Shown here one piece after another: positions 48,726 to 58,976 of a DNA stretch of 64,000 nucleotides (within the stretch, counting starts at the first letter, position 1; every line of letters begins with the position of its first letter). Below the pieces are notes generated by a model, which was given only the letters and a program-made list of their open reading frames with translations, did not search any database and was not told where the DNA came from. Made by a program: the position numbers and the translations under genes. Source of the stretch: JAWKTT01 sp041398965 (GTDB lineage: Bacteria > Planctomycetota > Planctomycetia > Planctomycetales > Planctomycetaceae); assembly GCA_041398965.1 (NCBI GenBank), contig JAWKTT010000004.1:124001-188000 (forward strand), in the 5' to 3' direction.

Positions 48726-51700
48726 TCAGAGATCACGACTCAGGGAACCAGCGACGCCACGGCACAACCGAAACCCAATTACGTTGCGCCGGTAGCTAGG
48801 ATCGGAGCGGTGGCTGCGGTACGCAGAACGACAGACATCACTGCCTGAGTACCACGACCCTCCACGCAATAAGCGAGACGAGCCGACGCTTTGAATCTCT
48901 ACCCAAACGGCGTCAGTACTCCCTTGAACATCGGCCTCATCATGGCCGTCGGCAACCGCCGCCTGACGTAAACGCCGGCGGTAGGTGTCCTCATCAAAAT
49001 AATCCTGACACCATTCCCAGACGTTGCCATGCATCTGGTACAAGCCGAATTCGTTCTTCGCCAAGGATTTCACCGGTAGCGTCTTTTGTCGATACTCCTT
49101 GGTTTCCTGCGCGTACTGAGTGTTTCCCCGTGTTGGATTAAAATTGGCATCATCGGGACTCAGCTGTTCTCCAAAGTGAAAGTGGTCGAGTATGCCATCC
49201 TTGCCGGCCCGACAGGCGAATTCCCACTCAGCCTCCGTTGGCAATCGGTAGTCCCCCAACCATCGGGCAAACAGATTCGCATCGAACCAGTTGACGCCTA
49301 TCGCGGGACAAGTTTCGTCTTTCGCAACTCGTTGGTACATGCCGTCGTAAACACCACGATTCGCTGGGTCGAACTGCCAATACTGCTCTTTCGTCACTGT
49401 CGTGGTCATCATCTCAAACGGTCGTACGCGAACCCGATGCCGAGGGTGCTCATCATCTTCCCCAATTTTGTCCGGCGCCCCCATCCAGAACACACAAGGA
49501 TCATCGCCTTGCTGATGCGACCAGCCTGGCTTCGGACAGGTGACAAGCTCAAGTTGTTGAACCACTTCGGCTGAGTCGGCTCGAAACGCTGCAAGGATTT
49601 CGCTTCCCTTAGGGAGTTTGGAGCGAGTCTCGTCGAGCGTCCAGCCAAACTCAGGCAAATCATGCTGACAAGGTTCCCCCAACAGCGGCCACGCCCGATA
49701 CATCAGTTCCGTCGGCCTTAGTCCCTCACTCGGACGCTCAAAGATGCGTTCAACGTGCTTCGTTAGGGTTTCGGGATCACGGGCGGCGTCGCACATCTCC
49801 AACGCAAACCGCCAAGCCCACTCCCAATGTTTGTTGTCCTTATCAAGAGACAGAGTTCCGGCGGCCTCCTCAAAGCCAGCAGCATCACAGAACTTCGCCA
49901 AATACAATCCCGCATAAAACTCCATCGTCTTCAGGCTACGGAATCCGATCGTGTGATTTGTGTTGGCAAACATGACACAGCGATCCGTCAGGTCCGAGTT
50001 TTCCAAAAACTGCCAAAGTGCACTCCATTTCGTTTGAATCAAATCGGACGAGCGGCCCATCACCCGTTCTTGCAGCTTGGCCGCGGTGAGGTTGGCGTCA
50101 GGGACGACGCAACCCAAGCATTTGTGTCGAAGCATTTCATACGCGGTCGTACAGACCAATTGGAGAACGAGCTCTTTGTCGTGCTTCGTCATTCCCTCCG
50201 GAAGCCGCAACTCACGCTGATCCAGACTTCGCTCCAGCATTCGGTCAGCAACCTTCCAGTAGAGGTCGCCGCGACGATGAATCGGTGTTGCCGGAGTAGA
50301 CACATCGGCCCGCTCAACGATCTCTAAGATCAGCCTAAGGACCTCGGGCACTTGCAGTAGGTCTTGAAGTGAGTCAGGGTCGGGCACAAGTTCTCGCCGG
50401 TAGGCTTGATGTTCGTCGGTGAGCCGCTCGAAGTAGCGGTCCTGTTGTACTCGGTCGAACCCCTCAATGTGAGCGAAATTCAAGTCGTCCCTGTAGTTCT
50501 TAAAGAGTGTCTTGGAGTAATGGGAGATTGCATGGAATCGGCTGGTAAGAACGATTCGTAGATTTTGGCGGTGTTGTTTAAGTTTCAGAATACTACCGAG
50601 GTACTTCACGGCATCAGCCGGAGCTTGGTCAAGCGCATCCAGGATCAAAACAACACGGCGCTCGGCGATCGCCTGGCGGGCGTGTGGACACATGTCGTCA
50701 ATTGATCCAGCCAACTCATCGGCGAGTCGGGCCGCCAGGGCATCTTCAAGACACAATCCCTTTCCACCTTCGCACTCGACCGAGCCCGGCCAGCCACTTT
50801 CCCAGCGGACGGCCAGCACCGGTTTACCATTGCTCAGGACCTTTTGTCCCTCAGCGGAGCAGAAGATTCGCTGCACGACCCGAGAGAAGACAGACTTCCC
50901 TACACCGGCGTCCTCAGTGACGCAGAGCCAACGTTTAGATTCTGCCTGCTTTAGCAATTCAAAAATGGCCGCGTCTTCATCAGGCTTGTCAACTTCAATT
51001 CGCTTGTAGCCATCTGCCCGTCGTTCATCAATCCGCTCCTTGATTCGCTCCGTCGACTGAACATGGCTGACGAAGCCAGTTTCGGTGAGATTCAGCGGAT
51101 AGTCCGTAAACCCACAGTGCGGCGAAACATACCGGTCCAGTCGGTCCTTGTCGCGAGATTCTGCTTTCCTCGCGTAATCCCACTCGTCGACGATCTTGTC
51201 TGAGTACCTGATGAGAATGTCGTCCAACACGGGAACAATATCCGTCGTTTCATCGTCTTTGATGGAGGCCCAGCGTCCTGTGGTGAGCCAGTTCAGAATC
51301 GATGATAGGTGGGCGATACGCTGTTTGTCGTTCTTCCCTTCTTTCCCCTTGCCGGGAACGAGTTCGTTGCCGTCAAGGACAATGATGATCTCGGATTCCT
51401 TGAGGAACTTGGTTCTGAGTCCTTGGCCTCGTTTCTCAATGGCACGATACACGCCGGTCACAACCGGCTTGGCTGGCTCCCCGACACTGACCCACCCCAT
51501 CATCAGGTTGCAGCGAATTTGATTTACGGGTTTGATTTTCTCGTGAATCTTTGCCATGTAGCCGTAGGACGGAGAAAAACGCCGATGTAACCCTTCGCTG
51601 GCCCCACGCTTTTTTTCATGCCAAAGCCGCACATCAACAAAGAAAGCCAGCACTGCGGCCAATTCGTCTGCGGACTTATCGCGACCATCCTTCGGGAGAG

Positions 51701-51911
51701 GAAGAAACACGACCGGCCTTTGAGCGCTCGACCCACTCTTGACGATACGCGGTCGTTTTCCCGATCCGTTGTCTGTGATCGCACAGAGAGATGGATGGTC
51801 GAACTCTGACCTCAAAAACCGAAACTGCTCATTTGGTTTGGTCGTTTCAAAGAAGAGTTTTAGGTGAGTCATCGATGATGCTGGTGTGATTCTGGACGAG
51901 TTGTAATTCAT
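48726..51911 (-). CDS. STAND-type NTPase with C-terminal FGE/C-lectin variable domain (DGR target-like)
   Basis: About 1061 residues from the ATG at 51911 (another ATG at 51872). P-loop LCVTEDAGVGKSVFSRVVQR (about 330), Walker B RVVLILDALDQAPAD (about 420), then a NACHT/STAND-like helical region (SDLIQTKWSALWQFLENSDL). From about 810 a formylglycine-generating-enzyme-like fold begins: EHPRHRVRVRPFEMMTTTVT, RLPTEAEWEFACRAG and YQMHGNVWEWCQDYF. The end RLLRGGSWYSGSDVCRSAYR and NVIGFRLCRG is the classical variable region of DGR targets. The N-terminal 300 residues are unassigned and may be the effector. Likely a sensor whose ligand-binding surface was diversified. Confidence 0.88.
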   Translation of the reverse strand: MNYNSSRITPASSMTHLKLFFETTKPNEQFRFLRSEFDHPSLCAITDNGSGKRPRIVKSGSSAQRPVVFLPLPKDGRDKSADELAAVLAFFVDVRLWHEKKRGASEGLHRRFSPSYGYMAKIHEKIKPVNQIRCNLMMGWVSVGEPAKPVVTGVYRAIEKRGQGLRTKFLKESEIIIVLDGNELVPGKGKEGKNDKQRIAHLSSILNWLTTGRWASIKDDETTDIVPVLDDILIRYSDKIVDEWDYARKAESRDKDRLDRYVSPHCGFTDYPLNLTETGFVSHVQSTERIKERIDERRADGYKRIEVDKPDEDAAIFELLKQAESKRWLCVTEDAGVGKSVFSRVVQRIFCSAEGQKVLSNGKPVLAVRWESGWPGSVECEGGKGLCLEDALAARLADELAGSIDDMCPHARQAIAERRVVLILDALDQAPADAVKYLGSILKLKQHRQNLRIVLTSRFHAISHYSKTLFKNYRDDLNFAHIEGFDRVQQDRYFERLTDEHQAYRRELVPDPDSLQDLLQVPEVLRLILEIVERADVSTPATPIHRRGDLYWKVADRMLERSLDQRELRLPEGMTKHDKELVLQLVCTTAYEMLRHKCLGCVVPDANLTAAKLQERVMGRSSDLIQTKWSALWQFLENSDLTDRCVMFANTNHTIGFRSLKTMEFYAGLYLAKFCDAAGFEEAAGTLSLDKDNKHWEWAWRFALEMCDAARDPETLTKHVERIFERPSEGLRPTELMYRAWPLLGEPCQHDLPEFGWTLDETRSKLPKGSEILAAFRADSAEVVQQLELVTCPKPGWSHQQGDDPCVFWMGAPDKIGEDDEHPRHRVRVRPFEMMTTTVTKEQYWQFDPANRGVYDGMYQRVAKDETCPAIGVNWFDANLFARWLGDYRLPTEAEWEFACRAGKDGILDHFHFGEQLSPDDANFNPTRGNTQYAQETKEYRQKTLPVKSLAKNEFGLYQMHGNVWEWCQDYFDEDTYRRRLRQAAVADGHDEADVQGSTDAVWVEIQSVGSSRLLRGGSWYSGSDVCRSAYRSHRSDPSYRRNVIGFRLCRGVAGSLSRDL
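48768..48866 (-). other. DGR-type variable region (VR) of the STAND-FGE gene
   Basis: Codes for GGSWYSGSDVCRSAYRSH then RSDPSYRRNVIGFR. Residues at the positions normally coded by AAC in a template (Y, S, D, Y, S, H, S, D, S, Y, N) are those produced by adenine mutagenesis of AAC codons. This pattern supports past or trans-acting diversification. Confidence 0.65.
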
Positions 51912-52068
51912 CCAAAATTCCGTCAACGAATTGCGCAACGAAAATTGGACGAATTTTGGACGAGGCCCGACGTTTCAGGCCGTTGCGACAGGCTCCTAAA
52001 GTTAGTCCATTTTTCGTCCAAAGTCACCGTCGAACGAAGTCGCGTTTGGCCAAACCACGTCCGAATTG
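51905..52068. promoter_or_regulatory. Direct/inverted repeats in the divergent promoter region
   Basis: TCCAAAATTC (51911), TTGGACGAATTTTGGACGA (51945-51963), TAGTCCATTTTTCGTCCAAA (52003-52022) and a weaker CACGTCCGAATT (52057) share the unit TGGACGAA/TTCGTCCA. Clustered between the divergent STAND gene and the 52329 gene, they look like operators of an unidentified regulator. Confidence 0.45.
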
Positions 52069-52328
52069 TGCGAGCGGAGACTGCTCCCATCGCCAAGCGA
52101 ACTTGGCGGGCACTGAGACCAACCGGCCATCTTTTCGGAGGTGGATGGGAGCCGCACCAACGACTCCCACCCGGTGCCCTCTCAGTGCGGGAGACACCCA
52201 CGATCACTGAGAAAGCGAAAAGATGCTCTCACGATTTCGACCTTCTTGTCCAGCAAAAAGGTCAGAAAATCAGATCGTTCAAAGGTGCCTTTCCGAAGCC
52301 CATTTACTCTGCTTTCGGGAGACACGAG

Positions 52329-52610
52329 ATGACGAACTACTTCAGAAGTTGCTTGGGTTGTAAAACGGTTCACTGGGCTGACCACTGCCCAGTCTGCTTG
52401 ACTCTGCATGCTGGTGCCTGCGTGTTGGACGAGCCTGTCGTCGAAGTGGAGGAACTCTTCCAAGACTTCGACGAACCCTGGACGGCGGACGTCTGGCCAC
52501 CCGAGCGTCTGGATGCGCTGGAGTGTTACCTCAACAGTCTCCGTATGACTGGCTGGTCGCCGCCGCAGGTTGAGCAGCCTCGCGATCCGATCGCCCGGTT
52601 TCTGTCGTGA
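52329..52610 (+). CDS. Small zinc-ribbon protein
   Basis: 93 residues: MTNYFRSCLGCKTVHWADHC, PVCLTLHAGACVLDEPVVEV and WPPERLDALECYLNSLRMTG. CLGC and CPVC form a treble-clef-like ribbon. GGGAGA lies 6 bases before the ATG. The longer frame to 51945 runs through the repeat region and is not supported. Element-encoded, function unknown. Confidence 0.65.
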   Translation: MTNYFRSCLGCKTVHWADHCPVCLTLHAGACVLDEPVVEVEELFQDFDEPWTADVWPPERLDALECYLNSLRMTGWSPPQVEQPRDPIARFLS

Positions 52611-52731
52611 CATCTTGCCACTGTGGCCGGGAGCGGTCTTCCCTCCCGGCCACCCTGTGTGTGTCATGAAATCGCAGTCCTGGCTCGCGGTCTGCCGTTC
52701 TCGTATATCATCCACTTCTAGGAGTTTCAGT

Positions 52732-52857
52732 ATGACAATCCCTCAACCCTCAACTCACCGTTCTCGCGCTTTCGATCCTCAGAAATTAAACTTGTTCGCC
52801 GCTTCCGTCAAAGCGACACCGGGCCACGGAGAGGAGGAATACGATGTTGCTCTTTAA
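52732..52857 (+). CDS. 41-residue protein with clamp-binding-like motif
   Basis: ATG at 52732 with AGGAG 7 bases upstream. The sequence opens MTIPQPSTHRSRAFDPQKLN and continues LFAASVK; QKLNLF matches the hexapeptide form of the bacterial sliding-clamp motif (QxLxLF). Acidic C-terminus. Small, so judged from RBS and motif. Confidence 0.5.
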   Translation: MTIPQPSTHRSRAFDPQKLNLFAASVKATPGHGEEEYDVAL

Positions 52858-53684
52858 AATGGAAAGAGCAAACAGCCTTCGTGTGATCGTTGCGTCAAAG
52901 TCATCGGCGACTTCAATCGTCTCGCATAATAGTCGGTCGACACGTCGACGGCGAATCGGCCCGTGCCATTGTGGACTCTTCCAGTCCACGAAGATTGGCA
53001 TCGCTCACGATCATCCGACGAACACCCAACGTCATCGTTCCATTCGCGTGGCACGGCCTCGTCGGCCAAATGTTGCCATGGATCGAGCAGTGACGGCGGC
53101 AGGGTTTTCCCAGTATGCGAACCGCCAGCCTTGCGGCTCTCGACAGGATGGTTCGGCAGACGCGCCGCGTGTCAGCACCATGGTTCAGCACCTGTCCGTA
53201 GGAACGATGACGACGACTTGCTAGACTTTCATTCAATTAACAGCACTGAGGCACTCCTGACTGCTAACGACCACATGAGTCACTGAAATGAACCCAATAC
53301 CTGTTTCAGCTGGCAAAGACTCCGGGCCCATGGTACAGACACTCCAGTCGTCATACAACGAGCCCGCTCGCGACGCCGCTCATCGCTCAAAAGTCTACCA
53401 CATCGCCACCGCGGGAGATCGCATCACTCCATAACCGCAAGAAAGTCCCACCTAACAGCGCCGGTGACACCACCGTCACTGGCCCCGGTTTGTCGGACAA
53501 GACCAATGTCCAAGGGCAGCGGATTGAGCGCAAAACGAGATGGCCTGCGGGGGCTTTTGCTGATTCATGCACAATCACCGCTACCCGTTGGTTGAAACAG
53601 CAAATGGCGACGCTAGGATATGCGGGGGTTACCCAGATCAATTGGTACCTCCGGACAGCCAATCGTGAACGTACGGTGATCGAG
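52858..53684. other. Degenerate sequence without a clear gene
   Basis: Only frames without family character on both strands, in the stretch leading to the decayed integrase. Probably old element debris. Confidence 0.45.
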
Positions 53685-54803
53685 TCAGGGGCGACCATCG
53701 CCGATTACTTTCCGTAGGTGGAAGCAGCCATCGATCGGGTCGTCAACATGTCCCATGATCGTCGATTGCACCGTCGCGAGTTTCGCTGGCAACAGTCGCC
53801 AGTGTATGACGCAGAGCATAGAACGCGAGGCCGGGGACGCTTTATTTTGAGTCGCTTCATGAGGGAGATCGCAGTTTCGAAAGCACACGTCGACTTAGTA
53901 CGTTCTGATGGTCTCACGAGTCGTGTTCCGCGACTCGTGAGAAAGCAGAGACGTTCGTTCTCGGGATCTGCCGGAGACGGACGATCCTTGATCGATGCTG
54001 CGAGACACTCCTGAGTCATTTGCCACAATGGAATGCGGTGCCGCTCTACGGACGTCTTAGGGCGGAAAGCGATCCAAACTGTTCTCAAAGTCTATGGCAG
54101 CAATTTCGGAGAAGCTGCAATGTTTATGCCCCAAACCCACACACTGGATCCTCAAAAGAATCGCCGCTTTCAGCTGCTCGTTGGCAGAATCAAGCATCAA
54201 GCGAATTTCGGCCTTGAACATTCTGTGACCACGAACCTCTTGGTGCTGTTTACAGACTCGCCTGATAATCTTCTCGATGGCTCCGAGAAGACTGTCCAGC
54301 TGTCACTGACCGAGTTTCGACGAGTTGAAGCATCATATGGCAGTGAATGCAACTTGAAGAGAACACGTGACTGACGAACGAAATGTTCGCCGAGAGGCTG
54401 CTGGACCAAGCTTAACTGACACCGCTGAGCGAAGCTGTTCGAAGTCAGCCGAATCTCAATGCACGACACCGTTCGCTCGCGACCAAAGTGGTCAAGTAAA
54501 CGCTGACACATGCGATGGTAGTCGCCGAAGGTCAATGGGATATTTGCCACTATCGACACGATTTTGCTTAATCGTAAGGAATGTGTTCACCAGTTCTTCA
54601 GACTACAACCATCAGGGTTGTAGCTTTGGGTACTGACTGAGCTTAATTTCATGTCGGGAACGATATTTCCAGAGCGGCTTTAAGCATCCGGAGCCGAAAT
54701 AGTGGATTTTCCCGTTGATTTTCTTGCACCACTGCCCAGTGGCGTGGGCAGTCAAGGGAAAGTCCGAGTACGGTTTTTTAGGTTTTTCGCGACTTTGGGC
54801 CAT
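53685..54803 (-). pseudogene. Decayed tyrosine recombinase (integrase), left of tRNA-Ser
   Basis: Pieces in three frames line up with one integrase. N-terminus 54803-54612: KPYSDFPLTAHATGQWCKKI and GKIHYFGSG. Core-binding part 54559-54460: FGDYHRMCQRLLDHFGRERT. Catalytic part 54088-53940: RPKTSVERHRIPLWQ and RLCFLTSRGTRLVR. C-terminal end 53790-53690: IMGHVDDPIDG and LRKVIGDGR. Several frameshifts and lost residues mean no active enzyme. Planctomycete-type phage/ICE integrase oriented away from the tRNA; its start is 88 bases from the tRNA 5' end. Confidence 0.8.
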
Positions 54804-54891
54804 GTTCAGCTTCCTCTGCTACAAACGGAAAGGTAGTTCCGGTTGTAGAGTATCCCAGAATCGTGTGGTGGAAAGTCAAAAACCAGCCTCT

Positions 54892-54979
<88 letters not shown>

Positions 54980-55002
54980 ATTCATGTAACGCCCCTCCGC
55001 AA

Positions 55003-55043
55003 GCTTTCTTCTTTCTTCTTCTTTCTTCTTCTTTCTTTCTTCT
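55003..55043 (+). repeat. CTTTCTTCTT pyrimidine microsatellite
   Basis: About 40 bases of CTTTCTTCTT units, 25 bases after the tRNA. Simple repeat of slippage origin; it may also act as a weak terminator-like tract for the tRNA. Confidence 0.8.
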
Positions 55044-55070
55044 GTAATTGCAGTGACTTGCGGGGGTGTG

Positions 55071-56339
55071 TCATTTCTGTACCCCGCTTGTCCTTGCTTC
55101 AACCCTGTCGGAAAAACTTCGCCTGCTGTAATATGCCATCGGGACAGTGCGGCGCGGTGCCGCTTTCTGTGGGCTGGTGGAGAGGTCAGGGTGGGTTGAA
55201 CTCGCGCAATACCGTGACACCTTGTTACTTACAAAGAGCTGTGGTTGGGAAAAGCGATCCCCCTGCATGAAGTTGACTGACTCCGTCGGCTTCAAGTCGT
55301 CGTAGTACCGGGCTGTCGAGCGGTCACCCTGATGACCCATCCAGATGTCGACGACCCGCTGTGGGACTCTGGCGTTGACGCAGTGGGTCTCAAAGAAGTG
55401 CCGGAGTGAGTGGATCACGAAGCCGTCGTTCAACGCATAGTCGCGATGGGTGACCGGATCCGACGCACACTGCAGACGGTCATTGAGTTTCTTGGTGTTG
55501 ATCCAGTGACTTCCTCAGGTGGTACCGGTTACTCGCCTCAGCCGTGAAGTACCATGGGTCGCTGACGAATTGCCTCGTCTCAGGAAGGTGGAACTCCCGA
55601 TGAATGGGAATGTCCCAGACTCTGTCTGGTGCAGGTGTTCCTCACGAGAGACGATAGGAAACTATCCTCACCAGTGCCCAGACATCATCTTCGCCAACAG
55701 TTGCCGCATGTCTCGCTACTTCGCAAGGCTGGGTAATGCCAGAGTGGCGACATGAAATCGCAACGGCTCCCGGCAGGCATGGATGTCCACACCTCTTCCA
55801 GAGTTGTCGGCGGACCCGGCGGGACGGAGTTTCGGCCTTCGATGCGACATGCCGCTGGCGACTCCGATCAGTTGGCGACCGAACACACCACTTCAGCCAC
55901 TGTTTGATGGTGCCTCTCTCGTGGTACATCGACCTCGGTTTCAGAGACGGTTTACGGAACTGTCGAAAGGCGTCATTAAGATCGATGATGAATCTGCTTA
56001 TTTATCCGGTGTTTCTGACAGAACCGCCGAAATTCCCCGAGATGAACGATACTTTCTGACGATGGTCCTGCGAGCCTTGTCCTCGATACGATGAAAATCT
56101 GCATTGTTCAATGGCGCCGATTGAGTCGATTCCGCGGCGGACGACCTGAACTTCCAGCCTGAGTTGCATATTCAACTTCGACGCGCGATCGATGCAGGTC
56201 TGTTTGTTTGTTGTCTTCAGCGACTTACACGACAGTGTTGTCCGTCCAGGTGGAACTCCGCCTGGTAGTTACCTTCTGTCTGGCGTTTGACGATCGAGAC
56301 TCGATCGCCGACTTTGTGTCGTTCATTGGTGCTGGTCAT
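55071..56339 (-). pseudogene. Decayed tyrosine recombinase (integrase), right of tRNA-Ser
   Basis: N-terminus at 56339-56220: TSTNERHKVGDRVSIVKRQT, GNYQAEFHLDGQHCRVS, then KTTNKQTCIDRASKLNMQLR in another frame. C-terminus at 55510-55270: LNDGFVIHSLRHFFETHC with the HxxR, DIWMGHQGDRSTARYYDDL with the His and catalytic Tyr. The middle is degraded with stops in all frames. An integrase pointing at the 3' end of the tRNA is the usual arrangement for elements inserted there. Confidence 0.75.
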
Positions 56340-56631
56340 TCTGTCCATTCGCTCCCATGAAAGAGGATGTTGAGTGCGTCCTCCAAATGAGGACATGTTT
56401 TCCGCGTTTCCGTGGCCCTGCAACCGTCCCGTTTGCTTCATTCAAATTGTCTTCACGCTGATCTGGAGCAAGCGCCGCGAGCTGATGGGGCGTCATCACC
56501 GGCGGGAACCTGTCCCCCTCTGCGCCGCTGAATGCGTCGCGGAGTTCATCGTTCGAGAACGGTTTCAACGTGCCTTGCGGCATGCCCGTATCGCGGGTAG
56601 GCAACAGGAACTGCTGACGATTGACGATCAA
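56323..56631 (-). pseudogene. Excisionase/HTH remnant upstream of the right integrase
   Basis: GTLKPFSNDELRDAF and RFPPVMTPHQLAALA then, after a frameshift, QISVKTI, and finally RKRGKHVLIWR: the opening, helix-turn-helix and wing of an HTH_17/excisionase protein. The frameshift in the recognition helix disables it. Overlaps the integrase N-terminus, as in intact xis-int pairs. Confidence 0.6.
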
Positions 56632-56826
56632 CCGTCGTGTGAGGAGACAGGCGAAAAGCGCCAGTCGTCTTAGGCTCGCTGGAGCGCAAATCTAGAGAAT
56701 TGCGCCCGGGCTTTAGTTGACCCGCGCGCTCCTGCGATTTCGGCCCCGATAGCGCGGGGGGATAAGACGAGGTGCGTAGCACGCGATCGTTGCACGGCGT
56801 CACGATCAACGTCGTCAGTTTGCTGT

Positions 56827-57720
56827 TTAACGACGGCCGATCAGCGAAGTGATCTCTCCGCTCTGCAAATCTGACAGCCAACGCCGGTACTTGCGATAAT
56901 TCTCGGTGTCAAGCGAGAGCAGTTCAGCGATCGAGTGACCCATTTCAGTCACGAAGGCTGGATGCCGTTCGTTCGTGGTGTAACGCGCACGAAGCACCAT
57001 CTCCCAGAAGTGAATGTCGAAGAAATGCGAGTAAAGTCTGTACCGTGAATGGTCATCAATCCCTCATCTCTGCAGACCGTGCTGCGTGCGCCTTGGAGGC
57101 CGCACCGCCCCAGGTGATCGTCGCCCACGACGGCGTGGAAAATCGGAGTCGATAGCAGGGTTGAATTTGAGTCCGAGGGGGTGTGACGATAGTCTGGCCA
57201 GTGGGGTCCTTGTGGGTCCGGGAGTTCCCAGTTGACCATGCCGATAAGTTCCCAACGATCACAGAACACTGCCAGTGCTGCCGCGAACTCCTGTGCACTG
57301 GGCGTCAGCTCGACACTCTGATAAGCCGTCGGCAGTGCCGAGGTGGCGATCGGCCGGTTGAGTGGAAAACCGGGCCGCTCAGTTGGTGGAAGTGCCAGCC
57401 AGTCTGCCTTGAGCCGGTCACGATCTTGGAGATAGTCTGGGCGGGCCATTCTCCGTCCGACCGACGCTTTCGAACGGTCGGTGTTCGAGTCTGAAGCAGA
57501 CTCGGTAGCCCTGACTGCCATCAACTTTTCGCTTGAGAAGCCCAGCTCCCGCAACCACTGCTCGTCCATCGGCGGATTGCGAGGAGCTAACAAGCGATAG
57601 TGGATGTAGCCACCGCTGCCATAGCCAACCGCATTGGCCCTCCGGCAATAGGCGGCGAATTCGCTCCGCCCGCATTTCGTGCCTTCCCGTCGAGACCTAC
57701 CAATTGACGCAGAGAATTTC
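56827..57720 (-). pseudogene. Broken conserved hypothetical gene
   Basis: Two frames join near 57035. First part: CGRSEFAAYCRRANAVGYGS, MDEQWLRELGFSSEKLMAVR and NWELPDPQGPHWPD. Second part: HFFDIHFWEMVLRARYTTNE, FVTEMGHSIAELLSLDTENY and RKYRRWLSDLQSGEI before TAA at 56829. Both halves have clear coding character, so a frameshift split a real gene. Family not recognised. Confidence 0.6.
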
Positions 57721-58174
57721 TGGCTGGCAAATTGTCATGCAGCCACGGGCTTCAGACGGAGCGACCCCGCAGTCGTTGCTCCAACCACGACTGGTGGTGT
57801 GGTAAGAGTCAGGCTCGGTAATGATTAGGGTAGTCGCGTCTCCATCGTTGATTGCATCACTGCAATTGTATTTACACGTGATTTACGTCCCTGCACTCTG
57901 GCAGTTACGTTGCTGATTCGCGACCAAATTTGCCGCCAGTAGGCGTCCAACATATCTCGCCGATTGTGCCCGTCATCAGCAATTTCACCTAAATCGTCGT
58001 TAATTGGTTTTGTCTTATCAAAGGCGCCCCAAAAATGGGTGACTCGTAATGCGACCGTATTCCGAATGAGACTCCGTGACGCGTAATTTCTGGGTCGTAA
58101 AGCCCGCGGTAGCGGATTCGAGTTGGCGTGGCAGAACAGCTCCGGCACAGACAGCGTTTGCAGCTTGGACGAAT
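57721..58174. other. No gene supported
   Basis: A minus frame at 57825-58178 has some coding-like sequence (AYWRQIWSRISNVTARVQ) but no family; probably further debris. Confidence 0.35.
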
Positions 58175-58800
58175 TCAAGTCACGAGTCCGTTATGAGTTA
58201 AGACGTCCACTATGATGAAGTCGGTCGCAAAGAGGGAATCCCAGTGTTTGAGAAACGCGGACCACGATGAGTCCGCTAACGATCTGAGCGGGTTCGTGGA
58301 TGCCATGAGCCTTGAGGACATTGGCCATAGTGGAATCAGCGATGTGGTCGCCAGAGGTTCTTCAGGGCACCCTGAATACGATCGTATCCCCACGCCGTCG
58401 GATTGTCAGTGGCGATCGCAGTAGATGGCTTCCACGACCTCCTGACGGATGCGTGTCGACTGTGTTTCCGTTGATCACTGGAGTCGTACTTCTTCGCGAC
58501 CGTAACTCTCGGTGCCAGCGGAGGATGGTGTCCGGTGTCAAGATGGTCGTCAGTTCCGCAAAGCCTTCCGACCGAGGGAGTGGGCCTTCACCTCAGCAGG
58601 CGACGCTGATCGTCGTTGAGGAGCAGTCGTTTCCTTCCGATAAAAGTCCAACGAAGCAGCGCAGAAATCTGCGCGTTCTGGAACTCGATGACCTGCTGCT
58701 GACGCTGTTGGACAAGTCCACAGAGGATCGCGAGCAGGATGTGCCAAGGCTGGAGGATGCAGGACATGTTCGGCACCGAAAAGCTGCCATCCTCCCCGGG
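58175..58800 (-). pseudogene. IS-type integrase (rve) remnant
   Basis: N-terminal helix ILLAILCGLVQQRQQQVIEF and ALLRWTFIGRKRLLLNDDQR at 58770-58590, then in another frame SAFLKHWDSLFATDFIIVDV and LTHNGLVT at 58270-58175, the ATDFFTVEV-like first strand of an rve integrase domain with its catalytic Asp. The rest of the DDE domain is lost. It is bordered at 58876-58900 by the short repeat shared with 16860. Confidence 0.65.
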
Positions 58801-58976
58801 CCGTCCGACGAAATCAAGCGGCTGAGAACCGACAATCTGGCCAGTCCCAACACCCGCAAAATGCGGCAATTGGAGTTCGGCGGAGTCTTTTGACCCTACG
58901 CCCTCCACCCACAAATTCTGCGGACGACCCAAAAATCTGCAGCATGTTGAACCGAACAGGATCGTTAGTGCGATCA

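Noticed and set aside
51923..52207. Minus frame with an HTH-like stretch (SARQVRLAMGAVSARTIRTW)
   Set aside because: Starts at GTG without a ribosome site and runs through the repeat region; the resemblance may be chance.
52182..52715. 177-residue minus-strand frame
   Set aside because: Opposite to the zinc-ribbon gene at 52329, which has a ribosome site and two CxxC pairs.
56374..56673. Plus frame of 99 residues
   Set aside because: Antisense of the excisionase remnant, whose minus-strand sequence has recognisable family motifs.
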